Shown here one piece after another: positions 35,601-46,533 of a stretch of 64,000 nt of DNA (its first letter is position 1; the number at the start of each line of letters is the position of its first letter). The translations under genes and the position numbers were made by a program. The stretch is from Dietzia lutea (GTDB lineage: Bacteria > Actinomycetota > Actinomycetes > Mycobacteriales > Mycobacteriaceae), in contig NZ_CP015449.1 of assembly GCF_003096075.1 (NCBI RefSeq), forward strand, positions 3,155,001 to 3,219,000. Reading direction: 5' to 3'. Under the pieces are notes generated by a model. The model made no database searches, was not told where the DNA came from, and saw only the letters and a list, made by a program, of their open reading frames with translations.

Positions 35601-36769
35601 GTCGCCCCGGCCCAGCCCGACCGGGGATCGAAGCCCGCCGCACGCAATGCGTCGTCGTAGGCGGCCAGTTCGGCTTCGGCCATCCCGGCGGGGGGCGTGG
35701 CCACCCGGAGGGTGACCTTGAGGTCACCCGTTCCGGTCTTGCTCGCGATGCCCCGGCCGCGTACGCGCAGGATCTGTCCGTCGCGCGAGCCGGCGGGGAT
35801 CTTCACGGTCACCCGCCCGGTGAGCGTCGGCACCGACACCTGCGCGCCGCGGACCAGCTCCGGGTACGACACGGGCAGGTCCACGAGCAGGTCGGAGCCG
35901 TCGCGGTCGAACACCGCGTCCTTCTGGACGGTGACGGTGACGTAGAGGTCGCCGGACGGGGCGCCGCGGAAGCCGGCCTCGCCCTGGCCGGAGAGCCGGA
36001 TGCGTTGACCGTCCTGGACGCCGGCCGGGACCTTGACGTTGATGGTGCGGGTGCGGTTGGTGACGCCGCTGCCCGCGCACTCCGGGCACGGGTCGTCGAT
36101 CTTTGAGCCGGTGCCGCCGCAGTCGGTGCAGGGCTCGGCGAACCCGAACGCCCCCTGGTTGCGCTGCGTGACGCCCGCGCCGTGACAGGTACCGCACACC
36201 TTGGGGCTGGTACCGGGCCGCGCGCCGCTGCCGTGGCAGGTCAGGCACGGCGACGGCGAGGACAGCTTGATCTGGACCGTCTCGCCGAGAGCGGCCTCGC
36301 GGAACGACAGGGTCAGGGCGGTCTCGACGTCCTGGCCGCCGCGCGGGCGCTGCGCTCGGCTCCGACCGCCGGCCCCGCCGCCCCCGCGGGCCTGGTTGAA
36401 CAGGCCGCCGAAGAGGTCGGAGAATCCGCCGGCGCCGCCGGGCCCGCCCCCACCGAACAGGTCACCGAGGTCGAAGTCGCTCGTGGTGGTGTAGCTGCCG
36501 CCGCCGGGGGCGAATCCACTGAACCCGCCGGAGGAGACCTGCGCACGGAACGCGTCGTACTCCTTGCGCTTCGCGGGGTCCCCGATGACGTCGTTGGCCT
36601 CACTGATCCGCTTGAACTTGTCCTCCGCGGCCGCGTTGCCGGGGTTGGAGTCCGGGTGATTCTCGCGGGCGAGCTTGCGGTAGGCCCTGCGGATCTCGTC
36701 CTGGCTCGCGGTCTTGGAGACGCCCAGTTCGGCGTAGTAGTCCTTCTCGACCCATTCGCGCTGACTCAC
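35597..36769 (-). CDS. dnaJ: Co-chaperone DnaJ
   Basis: 390 residues from GTG 36769 with AAAGGAG upstream. J domain with HPD at 38-40, Gly/Phe-rich linker (SSGGFSGFAPGGG to GGGGAGGRS), four zinc repeats CLTCHGSG, CGTCHGAG, CTDCGGTG, CPECAGSG, and the two C-terminal substrate-binding domains. It delivers substrates to DnaK and stimulates its ATPase. It is the third gene of the dnaK operon, 132 bp after grpE, a gap holding two hairpins that could tune expression. This is DnaJ1 of actinobacteria; the stand-alone DnaJ2 is not in this window. Confidence 0.96.
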   Translation of the reverse strand: MSQREWVEKDYYAELGVSKTASQDEIRRAYRKLARENHPDSNPGNAAAEDKFKRISEANDVIGDPAKRKEYDAFRAQVSSGGFSGFAPGGGSYTTTSDFDLGDLFGGGGPGGAGGFSDLFGGLFNQARGGGGAGGRSRAQRPRGGQDVETALTLSFREAALGETVQIKLSSPSPCLTCHGSGARPGTSPKVCGTCHGAGVTQRNQGAFGFAEPCTDCGGTGSKIDDPCPECAGSGVTNRTRTINVKVPAGVQDGQRIRLSGQGEAGFRGAPSGDLYVTVTVQKDAVFDRDGSDLLVDLPVSYPELVRGAQVSVPTLTGRVTVKIPAGSRDGQILRVRGRGIASKTGTGDLKVTLRVATPPAGMAEAELAAYDDALRAAGFDPRSGWAGAT

Positions 36770-36809
36770 CAGACGCCTCCTTTCCTCAGCTCTCGTATTC
36801 TCTCAGGTT

Positions 36810-36883
36810 CCCCGGCACGGCCGGGGCCGGGTCGGCGTGCGGGCACGGCCTCCGATCTGTGGTCGGTCCGCGCCCGCACGCCG
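36810..36883 (-). terminator. Two hairpins in the grpE-dnaJ gap (possible attenuator)
   Basis: A 12-bp stem (36833-36844 with 36872-36883, 27-base loop) is followed downstream by a 7-bp stem with a 3-base loop (36810-36826). Both lie between grpE and dnaJ within the operon and may reduce read-through or stabilise the upstream dnaK-grpE message. Confidence 0.45.
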
Positions 36884-36901
36884 GGGTGTGAGCCGGGTGG
36901 C

Positions 36902-37545
36902 TCAGCGGACGATCACCATCGCCGTCCGCAGGGTCCGCTCTCCGTGGCGGTAGCCCTTGCGCAGGACCGTCCCGAGGACGGGCTCGGAGCCGTCGGACTC
37001 GTCCTGCACTGCCTCGTGGACGGCCGGGTCGAACGCGTCGCCCTCCTCACCGAAGGCCTCGACCCCCTGGGAGGCCAGCAGCGCGTGGACCTTGTCGGCG
37101 AAGACCTTGAGCGGCCCCTCCTCCAGGTCACCGTGCGCGCGGGCGCGGTCGAGGTCGTCGACGATCCCCAGCAGTTCGGTGAGCACCGAACCCTTGGCGG
37201 TGTCGATGATCGACTGGCGGTCCCGCTCGACGCGGCGGCGGTAGTTGGCGAACTCCGCCGACACGCGCTGCAGGTCCGCGGTCCGCTCGTCGAGTTGCGC
37301 CTGCAGCGCCGACGTCGGATCGTCGTCCCCGCCGTCACCGGCCGGGGCGCCGTCCGCCTCGGTGGCGGTGCCGTCGGCGGTGGCGCTGTCCGCGGTGGCG
37401 GCCCCGTCGGCGTCGGCCGGGCCGTCGGCGGAAGCGGTGCCCTCGTCGACGACCTCGGCCTCCACGGTCTCCGCGGCGCGCTGCGCCTCGTCGTCAGCGC
37501 CGGCCCAGGCGGCGGTCTCGGCGGCGTCGTTCTCCTCGGGGCGGG

Positions 37546-37549
<4 letters not shown>
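36902..37549 (-). CDS. grpE: Nucleotide exchange factor GrpE
   Basis: 215 residues from GTG 37549, overlapping the dnaK stop. A long acidic, Ala-rich N-terminus (1 to ~75) is followed by the coiled coil ([32 protein letters not shown]) and the beta domain ending [17 protein letters not shown]. It releases ADP from DnaK. The disordered N-terminal region is longer than in most GrpE proteins and includes Asp-Gly-Ala repeats such as [12 protein letters not shown]. Confidence 0.95.
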
Positions 37550-39399
<1,850 letters not shown>

Positions 39400-39437
39400 G
39401 GTGATCTCCTTTTCTGCTTCCGCGAGTGAAGACTCGT

Positions 39438-39458
39438 CTTTAGTGGACCCGGCTCAAG
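39438..39458 (-). promoter_or_regulatory. HAIR site 3 (nearest dnaK start)
   Basis: CTTTAGT-N7-GCTCAAG; on the coding strand CTTGAGC-N7-ACTAAAG, 12 of 14 matches to the HspR consensus. It is 39 bp upstream of the dnaK start codon, a position to block transcription. Confidence 0.7.
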
Positions 39459-39511
39459 GAGCGGGCCGTTGACTCCACCCTGCCTTCTGGGCGTTCGGTG
39501 AGTCAACCCGA

Positions 39512-39532
39512 CTTGAGTCTGGTTCGCTGAGG
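39512..39532 (-). promoter_or_regulatory. HAIR site 2
   Basis: CTTGAGT-N7-GCTGAGG: the left half is a perfect consensus half-site, the right half matches at four of seven (11 of 14 overall). Confidence 0.5.
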
Positions 39533-39598
39533 TTTCTCGCCCCGTACAACGGGCGCTCTGCGGGTTCCATTCCCGGAGTGAGTCAACTCACAGCAGAA

Positions 39599-39619
39599 GA
39601 TGAGTCTGACAGACTCAAC
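39599..39619 (-). promoter_or_regulatory. HAIR site 1 (farthest from dnaK)
   Basis: GATGAGT-N7-ACTCAAC matches the HspR consensus at 11 of 14 positions with exact 7-base spacing. Confidence 0.5.
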
Positions 39620-39773
39620 GACGAGAGCGTCCCGGCGCTCCGCGGTGCGCGGAGGCGTCCGGAACGCTCGTGGGAGAGAAGAAAGAAAAGAGAAAAGAAG
39701 GGGCGACGACGACGAGGTGCGCCGTCCGCCGACACCGTGGGCGATCACCCCCGGCGCCGGCGCACTCCCCGGC

Positions 39774-41278
<1,505 letters not shown>

Positions 41279-41359
41279 GATCCGTAATCTCACCGGCATC
41301 ATCCCGAGCCGCGATCGGTCGACCAGCGGTCGTCCATCTGTGCATCACGGAAGGCCATC

Positions 41360-43000
41360 ATGCGCATCACCTCGAAAATCGCCGCCGTCGCCGCCGCAGC
41401 GGCGCTGGTGGTCACCGCGTCGCCCGCCGGCGCGGACCCCTCCGCCACACCCGCCGCACCCGCTCCCCCCGCCGCGCAGCCCGCTGCGGCGCAGGCACTC
41501 CCCGCCCTGGCCGACGCCCTCGCACCGCAGCTGACCTCGCTCGTCGAGGCCCTGCGCCGCGATCTCGGCCTCACCCCCGAGCAGTTCCTGGCCCAGGCCG
41601 GTATCGGCGAACGCCTCGCCGAGGCGCGGCCTCACTGGGAGCAGCGGTTCCGCGACGCGTTCGGCGGCGTGTGGCTGGATGACGAGGGCACCGGCCTGGT
41701 CGGCGTCGTCGCCGGTCCGGCCGGTGACCGCCTCCGGTCGGAGGCCACCGAGGCCGGTTTCACCGTGCAGGACGTGGCGCTCACCACAGCCGAGCTCGGC
41801 GCCCGCGAACGGCAGGTGCGCACGGTCGTCGAGGGCATGCCCGAGGACCTGCAGGAGCTCGTCACCGCCGTGCGCGTCGACCCCACCCGCAACGCCGTGG
41901 TCGTCACCACCCGCGGCGGCGAGGCGGCCCAGCTGGGCAACCTCGACGCCCGACTCCGCGACCTCGCCGAGATCGACATGATCGAGGCGCCCGACCCCCG
42001 GTGGGATACCGCCCCGTTCGGGAGCGAGGGCGGCGGGCAGTCCGAGGGGACGCCCACCGTCGACGGCCTCGAGCCCTCCACCACCCGCACCGGCGCCGCC
42101 ACCGGCGAGCGGCTCGACGCCCAGTCGGCACCGGGTAGCGGGACCGGAGGCCCGGGATCGCTCGGCAGCCTCGGCCTCCTCAACGACGCCGGCCTCATCC
42201 CCGAGGGGCCGCTGCGCACGGTCGTCGACCTCCTCGCCGGACTCACGCCCGGCACCGGCTCGATCATCGACGGCATGAACGAGACCGTGCCCGCACAGGC
42301 CACCCCGGTGCCGGAGGACCGACGCCGCGCCATCCAGTCCGTGCCCGCCCCCGCGGGTCCGGTCGTGGGCGGTACCGCCTACCAGGTGCGCGTCCCGGAC
42401 GGCGTCCTCGAGTGCTCCACCGGGTTCAACGGGGAGCTCGACGGCAAGCCCGTCGTCGTCACCGCCGCCCACTGCGCCGGCGCCGACGGCACCCGCGCGG
42501 CCCTGGCCGACGGCGAGGAGTTCGGCACGATGACGGGTACGCAGCGCGAGGGCATCGACACCGCCCTGATCGCGGTCGACGAGGATGCCGCGGACCGGTT
42601 CCGCACCAACCTCGTCGGCGCCGGCGACGGCAGCACCCAGGCGATCGTCGGCACCGCGGCGCCGGTCGTGGGCCAGAAGGCCTGCAAGACCGGGTTCCGC
42701 ACCGGCTTCTCCTGCGGCACCATCTCCCAGGTCGGAGCCCAGATCGACGTCGCCGGCACCCGCACGATCGAGGGGGCCTTCACCGTCGACCTGTGCGCCC
42801 TGCCCGGGGACAGCGGCGGAGTCGTCTTCTCCGGCGACCGCGCCCTGGGCATCTCGAGCGCGTCCAACGTCGCCGACACCGGCACGTGCGCCAACGCGGA
42901 CACCGTCTCCCGCGCCGCCGGGTTCACCCCGCGGCTCTCGGCGGTCCCGATCGCGGACGTACTGGCCGCACATCCCGGGCTGACGTTGCGCACCAACTGA
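41360..43000 (+). CDS. Secreted S1-family serine peptidase with prodomain
   Basis: 546 residues. Signal peptide (1 to ~25), a ~190-residue prodomain (LVEALRRDLGLTPEQFLAQA to ARLRDLAEIDMI) like that of alpha-lytic/streptogrisin proteases, a long linker, and a chymotrypsin-fold domain with the triad His371 (TAAHCAG), Asp400 (GIDTALIAV) and Ser485 (GDSGGVVF). Six cysteines in the catalytic domain probably form disulfides. The linker contains GPGSLGSLGLL, resembling the tail motif of the secreted cluster at 14-18 kb. It is expected to be activated by removal of the prodomain outside the cell. A long hairpin follows. Confidence 0.9.
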   Translation: MRITSKIAAVAAAAALVVTASPAGADPSATPAAPAPPAAQPAAAQALPALADALAPQLTSLVEALRRDLGLTPEQFLAQAGIGERLAEARPHWEQRFRDAFGGVWLDDEGTGLVGVVAGPAGDRLRSEATEAGFTVQDVALTTAELGARERQVRTVVEGMPEDLQELVTAVRVDPTRNAVVVTTRGGEAAQLGNLDARLRDLAEIDMIEAPDPRWDTAPFGSEGGGQSEGTPTVDGLEPSTTRTGAATGERLDAQSAPGSGTGGPGSLGSLGLLNDAGLIPEGPLRTVVDLLAGLTPGTGSIIDGMNETVPAQATPVPEDRRRAIQSVPAPAGPVVGGTAYQVRVPDGVLECSTGFNGELDGKPVVVTAAHCAGADGTRAALADGEEFGTMTGTQREGIDTALIAVDEDAADRFRTNLVGAGDGSTQAIVGTAAPVVGQKACKTGFRTGFSCGTISQVGAQIDVAGTRTIEGAFTVDLCALPGDSGGVVFSGDRALGISSASNVADTGTCANADTVSRAAGFTPRLSAVPIADVLAAHPGLTLRTN

Positions 43001-43012
43001 CCATCTATACGA

Positions 43013-43084
43013 CACGCGGGCCCCGTCCCGAGTGGAGCCTGCTCCGGTTAGGGCAGCCTCAACTCGGCGTACGGGGCCCGCGTG
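43013..43084 (+). terminator. Extended terminator hairpin after the S1 peptidase
   Basis: A perfect 14-bp outer stem (43013-43026 with 43071-43084) continues into an imperfect inner stem (CCGAGT/ACTCGG and beyond), starting 12 bp after the stop. Confidence 0.75.
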
Positions 43085-43174
43085 GCTTACCTTTGACCTC
43101 GACACAGTCGACGGGCGCCCACAGGGGTCTATGAGTGCTCGTGCGTCGAGAAGTGCGACGAAAGGCCGCGAACC

Positions 43175-46100
43175 ATGTCAGGCGTGACCATCACTCTCGG
43201 GACGATCGGCGTCCTGCTCAGTCTGTTCTGCTGGGCCTCGTTCATCGGCGGCGTCACCCGCATGGTGCGCGGCCTCTTCCTGGGACAGAAGGACGGATTC
43301 GACCGCTTCCGGCCGATCCTGCCCCGGCTCAAGAATGTCATCATCGAGGTGGGCGCCCACACCCGGATGGCCCGCAAGCGCTCCGTGGGCTTTTTCCACT
43401 GGTTCGTCATGGTGGGCTTCATGCTCGGATCGATCGTCTGGTTCGAGGCCTACATCCAGACGTTCAACCCGCGCGGAGGCTGGCCGTGGCTGTCGGAGCA
43501 GTCCTGGTACCACGTCATCGACGAGTTCCTGGGCCTCGGCACCGTCATCGGCATCACCGTTCTGATCATCATCCGCCAGGTCAACCAGCGCCGCGGCCTC
43601 AACCGCTTCGTCGGCTCCGACCGCAAGGCCGCCTACTTCGTCGAGACCGTCGTGCTCCTCGAGGGCCTCGGCATGCTCTTCGTCAAGGCCGGCAAGCTCG
43701 CGCTGTACCGCGCCGACGGCCAGGACTTCCACTGGGCCACCGACTGGGTCACCGGCCCGCTCTCGACGATCCTGCCCGCCAACGAGCTCATGGTCTCGAT
43801 CTTCGCGCTGATCAAGCTGCTCACCGGCATGATCTGGCTGTACGTCGTGGGCCGGAACATCACCTGGGGCGTCGCCTGGCACCGCTTCTCCGCCTTCTTC
43901 AACATCTACTTCAAGCGCGAGGCCGACGGCCGCACCGCGCTGGGCGCCCTCAAGCCCATGACCATGGACGGCGTCCCGCTGACCATGGAGAAGGTCGAGG
44001 AGCTCACCGAGGAGGACGAGGACTTCGAGCCGAAGCTCGGCGCGGGCGCCATCGAGGACTTCTCGTGGAAGGGCTGGTTGGACTTCACCACCTGCACCGA
44101 GTGTGGCCGCTGCCAGGAGCAGTGCCCCGCCTGGAACACCGGTAAGCCCCTGAGCCCGAAGCTCATGATCATGTCGCTGCGTGACCACGCGACGGCGAAG
44201 GCCCCCTACCTGCTCGCCGGTGGTCAGACCACCATGGGCGAGGAGACCGGCCTGGTCGACGCCGACGGCAACCCGGACGAGGCCAAGCTGGCCAAGATCC
44301 CCGAGGCCGCCCGCCTCGAGGCCCAGCGGCCCCTGGTCGGCCACACCACCGCCGACGTCTCCGAGGACCCGACGGCCGCGGGCATCATCGACCCCGAGGC
44401 CCTGTGGTCCTGCACCACCTGTGGCGCCTGTGTCGAGCAGTGCCCGGTGGACATCGAGCACGTCGACCACTTCATCGACATGCGCCGCTACCAGGTGCTC
44501 ATCGAGTCGGAGTTCCCGACCGAGCTCGCCGGCCTGTTCAAGAACCTCGAGAACAAGGGCAACCCCTGGGGCCAGAACAACTCCGGTCGTGACGAGTGGA
44601 TGAACGCCCTCGACTTCGACATCCCGGTGATCGGCAAGGACGTCGAGGACTTCGGCGACACCGAGTACCTGTTCTGGGTCGGCTGCGCCGGTGCATTCGA
44701 GGACCGCGCCAAGAAGACCACCCAGGCCGTCGCCACCCTGCTGCACACCGCCGGTGTGAAGTTCGCGGTGCTCGGACAGGGCGAGACCTGTAACGGTGAT
44801 TCGGCCCGCCGTGCGGGCAACGAGTTCCTGTTCCAGATGCTCGCCGAGCAGAACATCGAGACGCTGAACAACGCGTTCGACGGCGTGCCGACGTCGCACC
44901 GCAAGGTCGTCGTGACCTGTGCGCACTGCCTCAACACGCTGAAGAACGAATACGGACCGCTCGGCGGCGAGTACCAGGTGGTCCACCACACGCAGCTGCT
45001 CAACCGCCTCGTGCGGGAGAAGCGCCTCATCCCGGTCGCGCCGATCGACGGCAACGTGACCTACCACGACCCGTGCTACCTCGGCCGCCACAACAAGGTG
45101 TACGAGGCCCCGCGTGAGCTCATGGACGGCTCGGGCGTCACGCTCAAGGAGATGCCGCGACACGGCCAGCGGTCCATGTGCTGTGGCGCCGGTGGCGCGC
45201 GCATGTGGATGGAGGAGACGGTCGGCAAGCGCATCAACATCGACCGCGTCGACGAGGCGCTGTCGACCTCGCCCTCCAAGATCGCCACGGGCTGCCCGTT
45301 CTGCCGCGTGATGCTCTCCGACGGCGCCACCGCCCAGACCGACGGCACCGAGCAGGAGGGCCAGGTCGAGGTCGTGGACGTCTCCCAGCTGCTGCTGGAG
45401 TCCATCTCCCGTGACGGCGGGTTGCCCGATCCCCGCGAGCCCCAGTGGCTCGAGCAGCCCGAGCGGGAGAAGACGACCGCGGAGAAGGAGGCCGAGCGTG
45501 ACGCGGCGGACGCCGAGCGGGCGTCGGCTGCTGCTCCTGCCGAGGCGAAGACCTCCGAGGCCACCCCCGACAACCCCGTCATCGACGAGGGCGAGGGCGC
45601 GGAGGTCGCGGCCGCCGGTTCCGGTGGCACGGTCAGCGCCGCGGAGGCCGGGCCGTCGGCCGCGGACTCGAAGGGCGCGCCCAAGTCGGGCGGCCTCAAG
45701 CTCGGCGGTGGCAAGGCCCCGGGCGGCGCGAAGGCCCCCGGTGGGGCCAAGGCGCCGGGCGGAGCCAAGGCACCCGGTACCGCGACGGCCGGCGCCGCCG
45801 CGGTCGAGGAGCAGTCCGCGGTGAAGGACGCCGAGCGCACCGAGGAGACGCGCGAGGCGGCCCAGGGTTCGGCCCCGGCCACCTCGGGTGCGCCCAAGGC
45901 GAGCGCTGGCGCTCCCAAGTCGGGCGGGCTCACGCTCGGCGGAGGCAAGGCGAAGGCCCCCGGTGGCGCCAAGGCTCCGGGCGGGGCGAAGGCCCCCGGT
46001 GGCGCCAAGGCCGCGGCCGCTGAGCCGTCCGCGGGCGAGTCGGCGGCGGCGCAGACTGCTCCGGCCGAGTCCGCCCCCGCCGAATCCGCGACGGGCGACG

Positions 46101-46453
46101 CCGCGTCCACCGCCGAGGCCGAGACGACCGCTCCCGCCAAGCCGACGGTCGGCCTCGGGCTCAAGGGCGGCGCGAAGGCCCCGGGTGCGCCCAAGGCGCC
46201 AGGCGCGCCGAAGGCCGCCGCGAAGGCCCCGGCTGACGCGCAGGCCCCGGCTGACGCGGAGCCCGCTGCCGAGAAGCCGGCCACCGAGGAGACGGCTGCC
46301 GAGGACGCCCCCGCCGAGGCGACCGAGGCGTCGGCGACCGACAAGGTCGAGGGCAAGAGCACCGACTCCGGTGCCGAGGCGTCGGCGCCCACCAAGGGCG
46401 GTGCCATCCCCAAGGCGAAGAAGTCCGGCGGCTACGGCCTGTCCCTGGGCTGA
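43175..46453 (+). CDS. Membrane Fe-S oxidoreductase (heterodisulfide reductase-like, Rv0338c type)
   Basis: 1092 residues. The N-terminal ~240 residues form five or six membrane helices of NarI-like type. Two ferredoxin clusters follow: CTECGRCQEQCPAW (from Cys307) and CTTCGACVEQCPVD (from Cys413). Then two CCG domains, with GCAGAFEDRAKK and GETCNGDSARR in the first and HDPCYLGRHNK and MCCGAGGARMW in the second, as in HdrD/GlpC-type proteins. From about residue 765 the chain is Ala/Lys/Pro/Gly-rich, with KAPGGAKAPGG runs and a repeated SGG(L)xLGGGKAPGG module, ending KKSGGYGLSLG. Electron donor and acceptor are unknown; menaquinone is a likely membrane partner. M. tuberculosis Rv0338c (essential) is the counterpart next to the aminotransferase. 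Confidence 0.9.
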   Translation: MSGVTITLGTIGVLLSLFCWASFIGGVTRMVRGLFLGQKDGFDRFRPILPRLKNVIIEVGAHTRMARKRSVGFFHWFVMVGFMLGSIVWFEAYIQTFNPRGGWPWLSEQSWYHVIDEFLGLGTVIGITVLIIIRQVNQRRGLNRFVGSDRKAAYFVETVVLLEGLGMLFVKAGKLALYRADGQDFHWATDWVTGPLSTILPANELMVSIFALIKLLTGMIWLYVVGRNITWGVAWHRFSAFFNIYFKREADGRTALGALKPMTMDGVPLTMEKVEELTEEDEDFEPKLGAGAIEDFSWKGWLDFTTCTECGRCQEQCPAWNTGKPLSPKLMIMSLRDHATAKAPYLLAGGQTTMGEETGLVDADGNPDEAKLAKIPEAARLEAQRPLVGHTTADVSEDPTAAGIIDPEALWSCTTCGACVEQCPVDIEHVDHFIDMRRYQVLIESEFPTELAGLFKNLENKGNPWGQNNSGRDEWMNALDFDIPVIGKDVEDFGDTEYLFWVGCAGAFEDRAKKTTQAVATLLHTAGVKFAVLGQGETCNGDSARRAGNEFLFQMLAEQNIETLNNAFDGVPTSHRKVVVTCAHCLNTLKNEYGPLGGEYQVVHHTQLLNRLVREKRLIPVAPIDGNVTYHDPCYLGRHNKVYEAPRELMDGSGVTLKEMPRHGQRSMCCGAGGARMWMEETVGKRINIDRVDEALSTSPSKIATGCPFCRVMLSDGATAQTDGTEQEGQVEVVDVSQLLLESISRDGGLPDPREPQWLEQPEREKTTAEKEAERDAADAERASAAAPAEAKTSEATPDNPVIDEGEGAEVAAAGSGGTVSAAEAGPSAADSKGAPKSGGLKLGGGKAPGGAKAPGGAKAPGGAKAPGTATAGAAAVEEQSAVKDAERTEETREAAQGSAPATSGAPKASAGAPKSGGLTLGGGKAKAPGGAKAPGGAKAPGGAKAAAAEPSAGESAAAQTAPAESAPAESATGDAASTAEAETTAPAKPTVGLGLKGGAKAPGAPKAPGAPKAAAKAPADAQAPADAEPAAEKPATEETAAEDAPAEATEASATDKVEGKSTDSGAEASAPTKGGAIPKAKKSGGYGLSLG

Positions 46454-46460
46454 AGCCGTC

Positions 46461-46495
46461 GCGGCCCGTGATCAGAAGTTCTGATCACGGGCCGC
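46461..46495. terminator. Bidirectional terminator hairpin
   Basis: A perfect 15-bp stem (46461-46475 with 46481-46495) and a 5-base loop AAGTT, seven bp after the Fe-S gene stop and 39 bp before the stop of the convergent monooxygenase. Confidence 0.8.
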
Positions 46496-46533
46496 GGTCT
46501 ATTTCGCCTCGCGCGGAAGAGACCAACTGCCGG

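Larger units (their letters stand above)
39400..39773 (-). other. dnaK upstream regulatory region (no gene)
   Basis: The 374 bp between gdhA and dnaK contain no convincing gene. They hold three HAIR-like elements, an additional palindrome GTGAGT-CA-ACTCAC (39578-39591), and a purine-rich patch (about 39670-39705) just after the gdhA stop. Multiple HspR sites upstream of dnaK are also known from Streptomyces. Confidence 0.7.

Noticed and set aside
43178-45163. A 661-codon open frame on the minus strand opposite the Fe-S oxidoreductase gene.
   Set aside because: It mirrors the codon structure of the plus-strand gene, which has clear Fe-S and membrane motifs; the antisense translation is Val/Leu/Asp/Arg-rich and has no family features.
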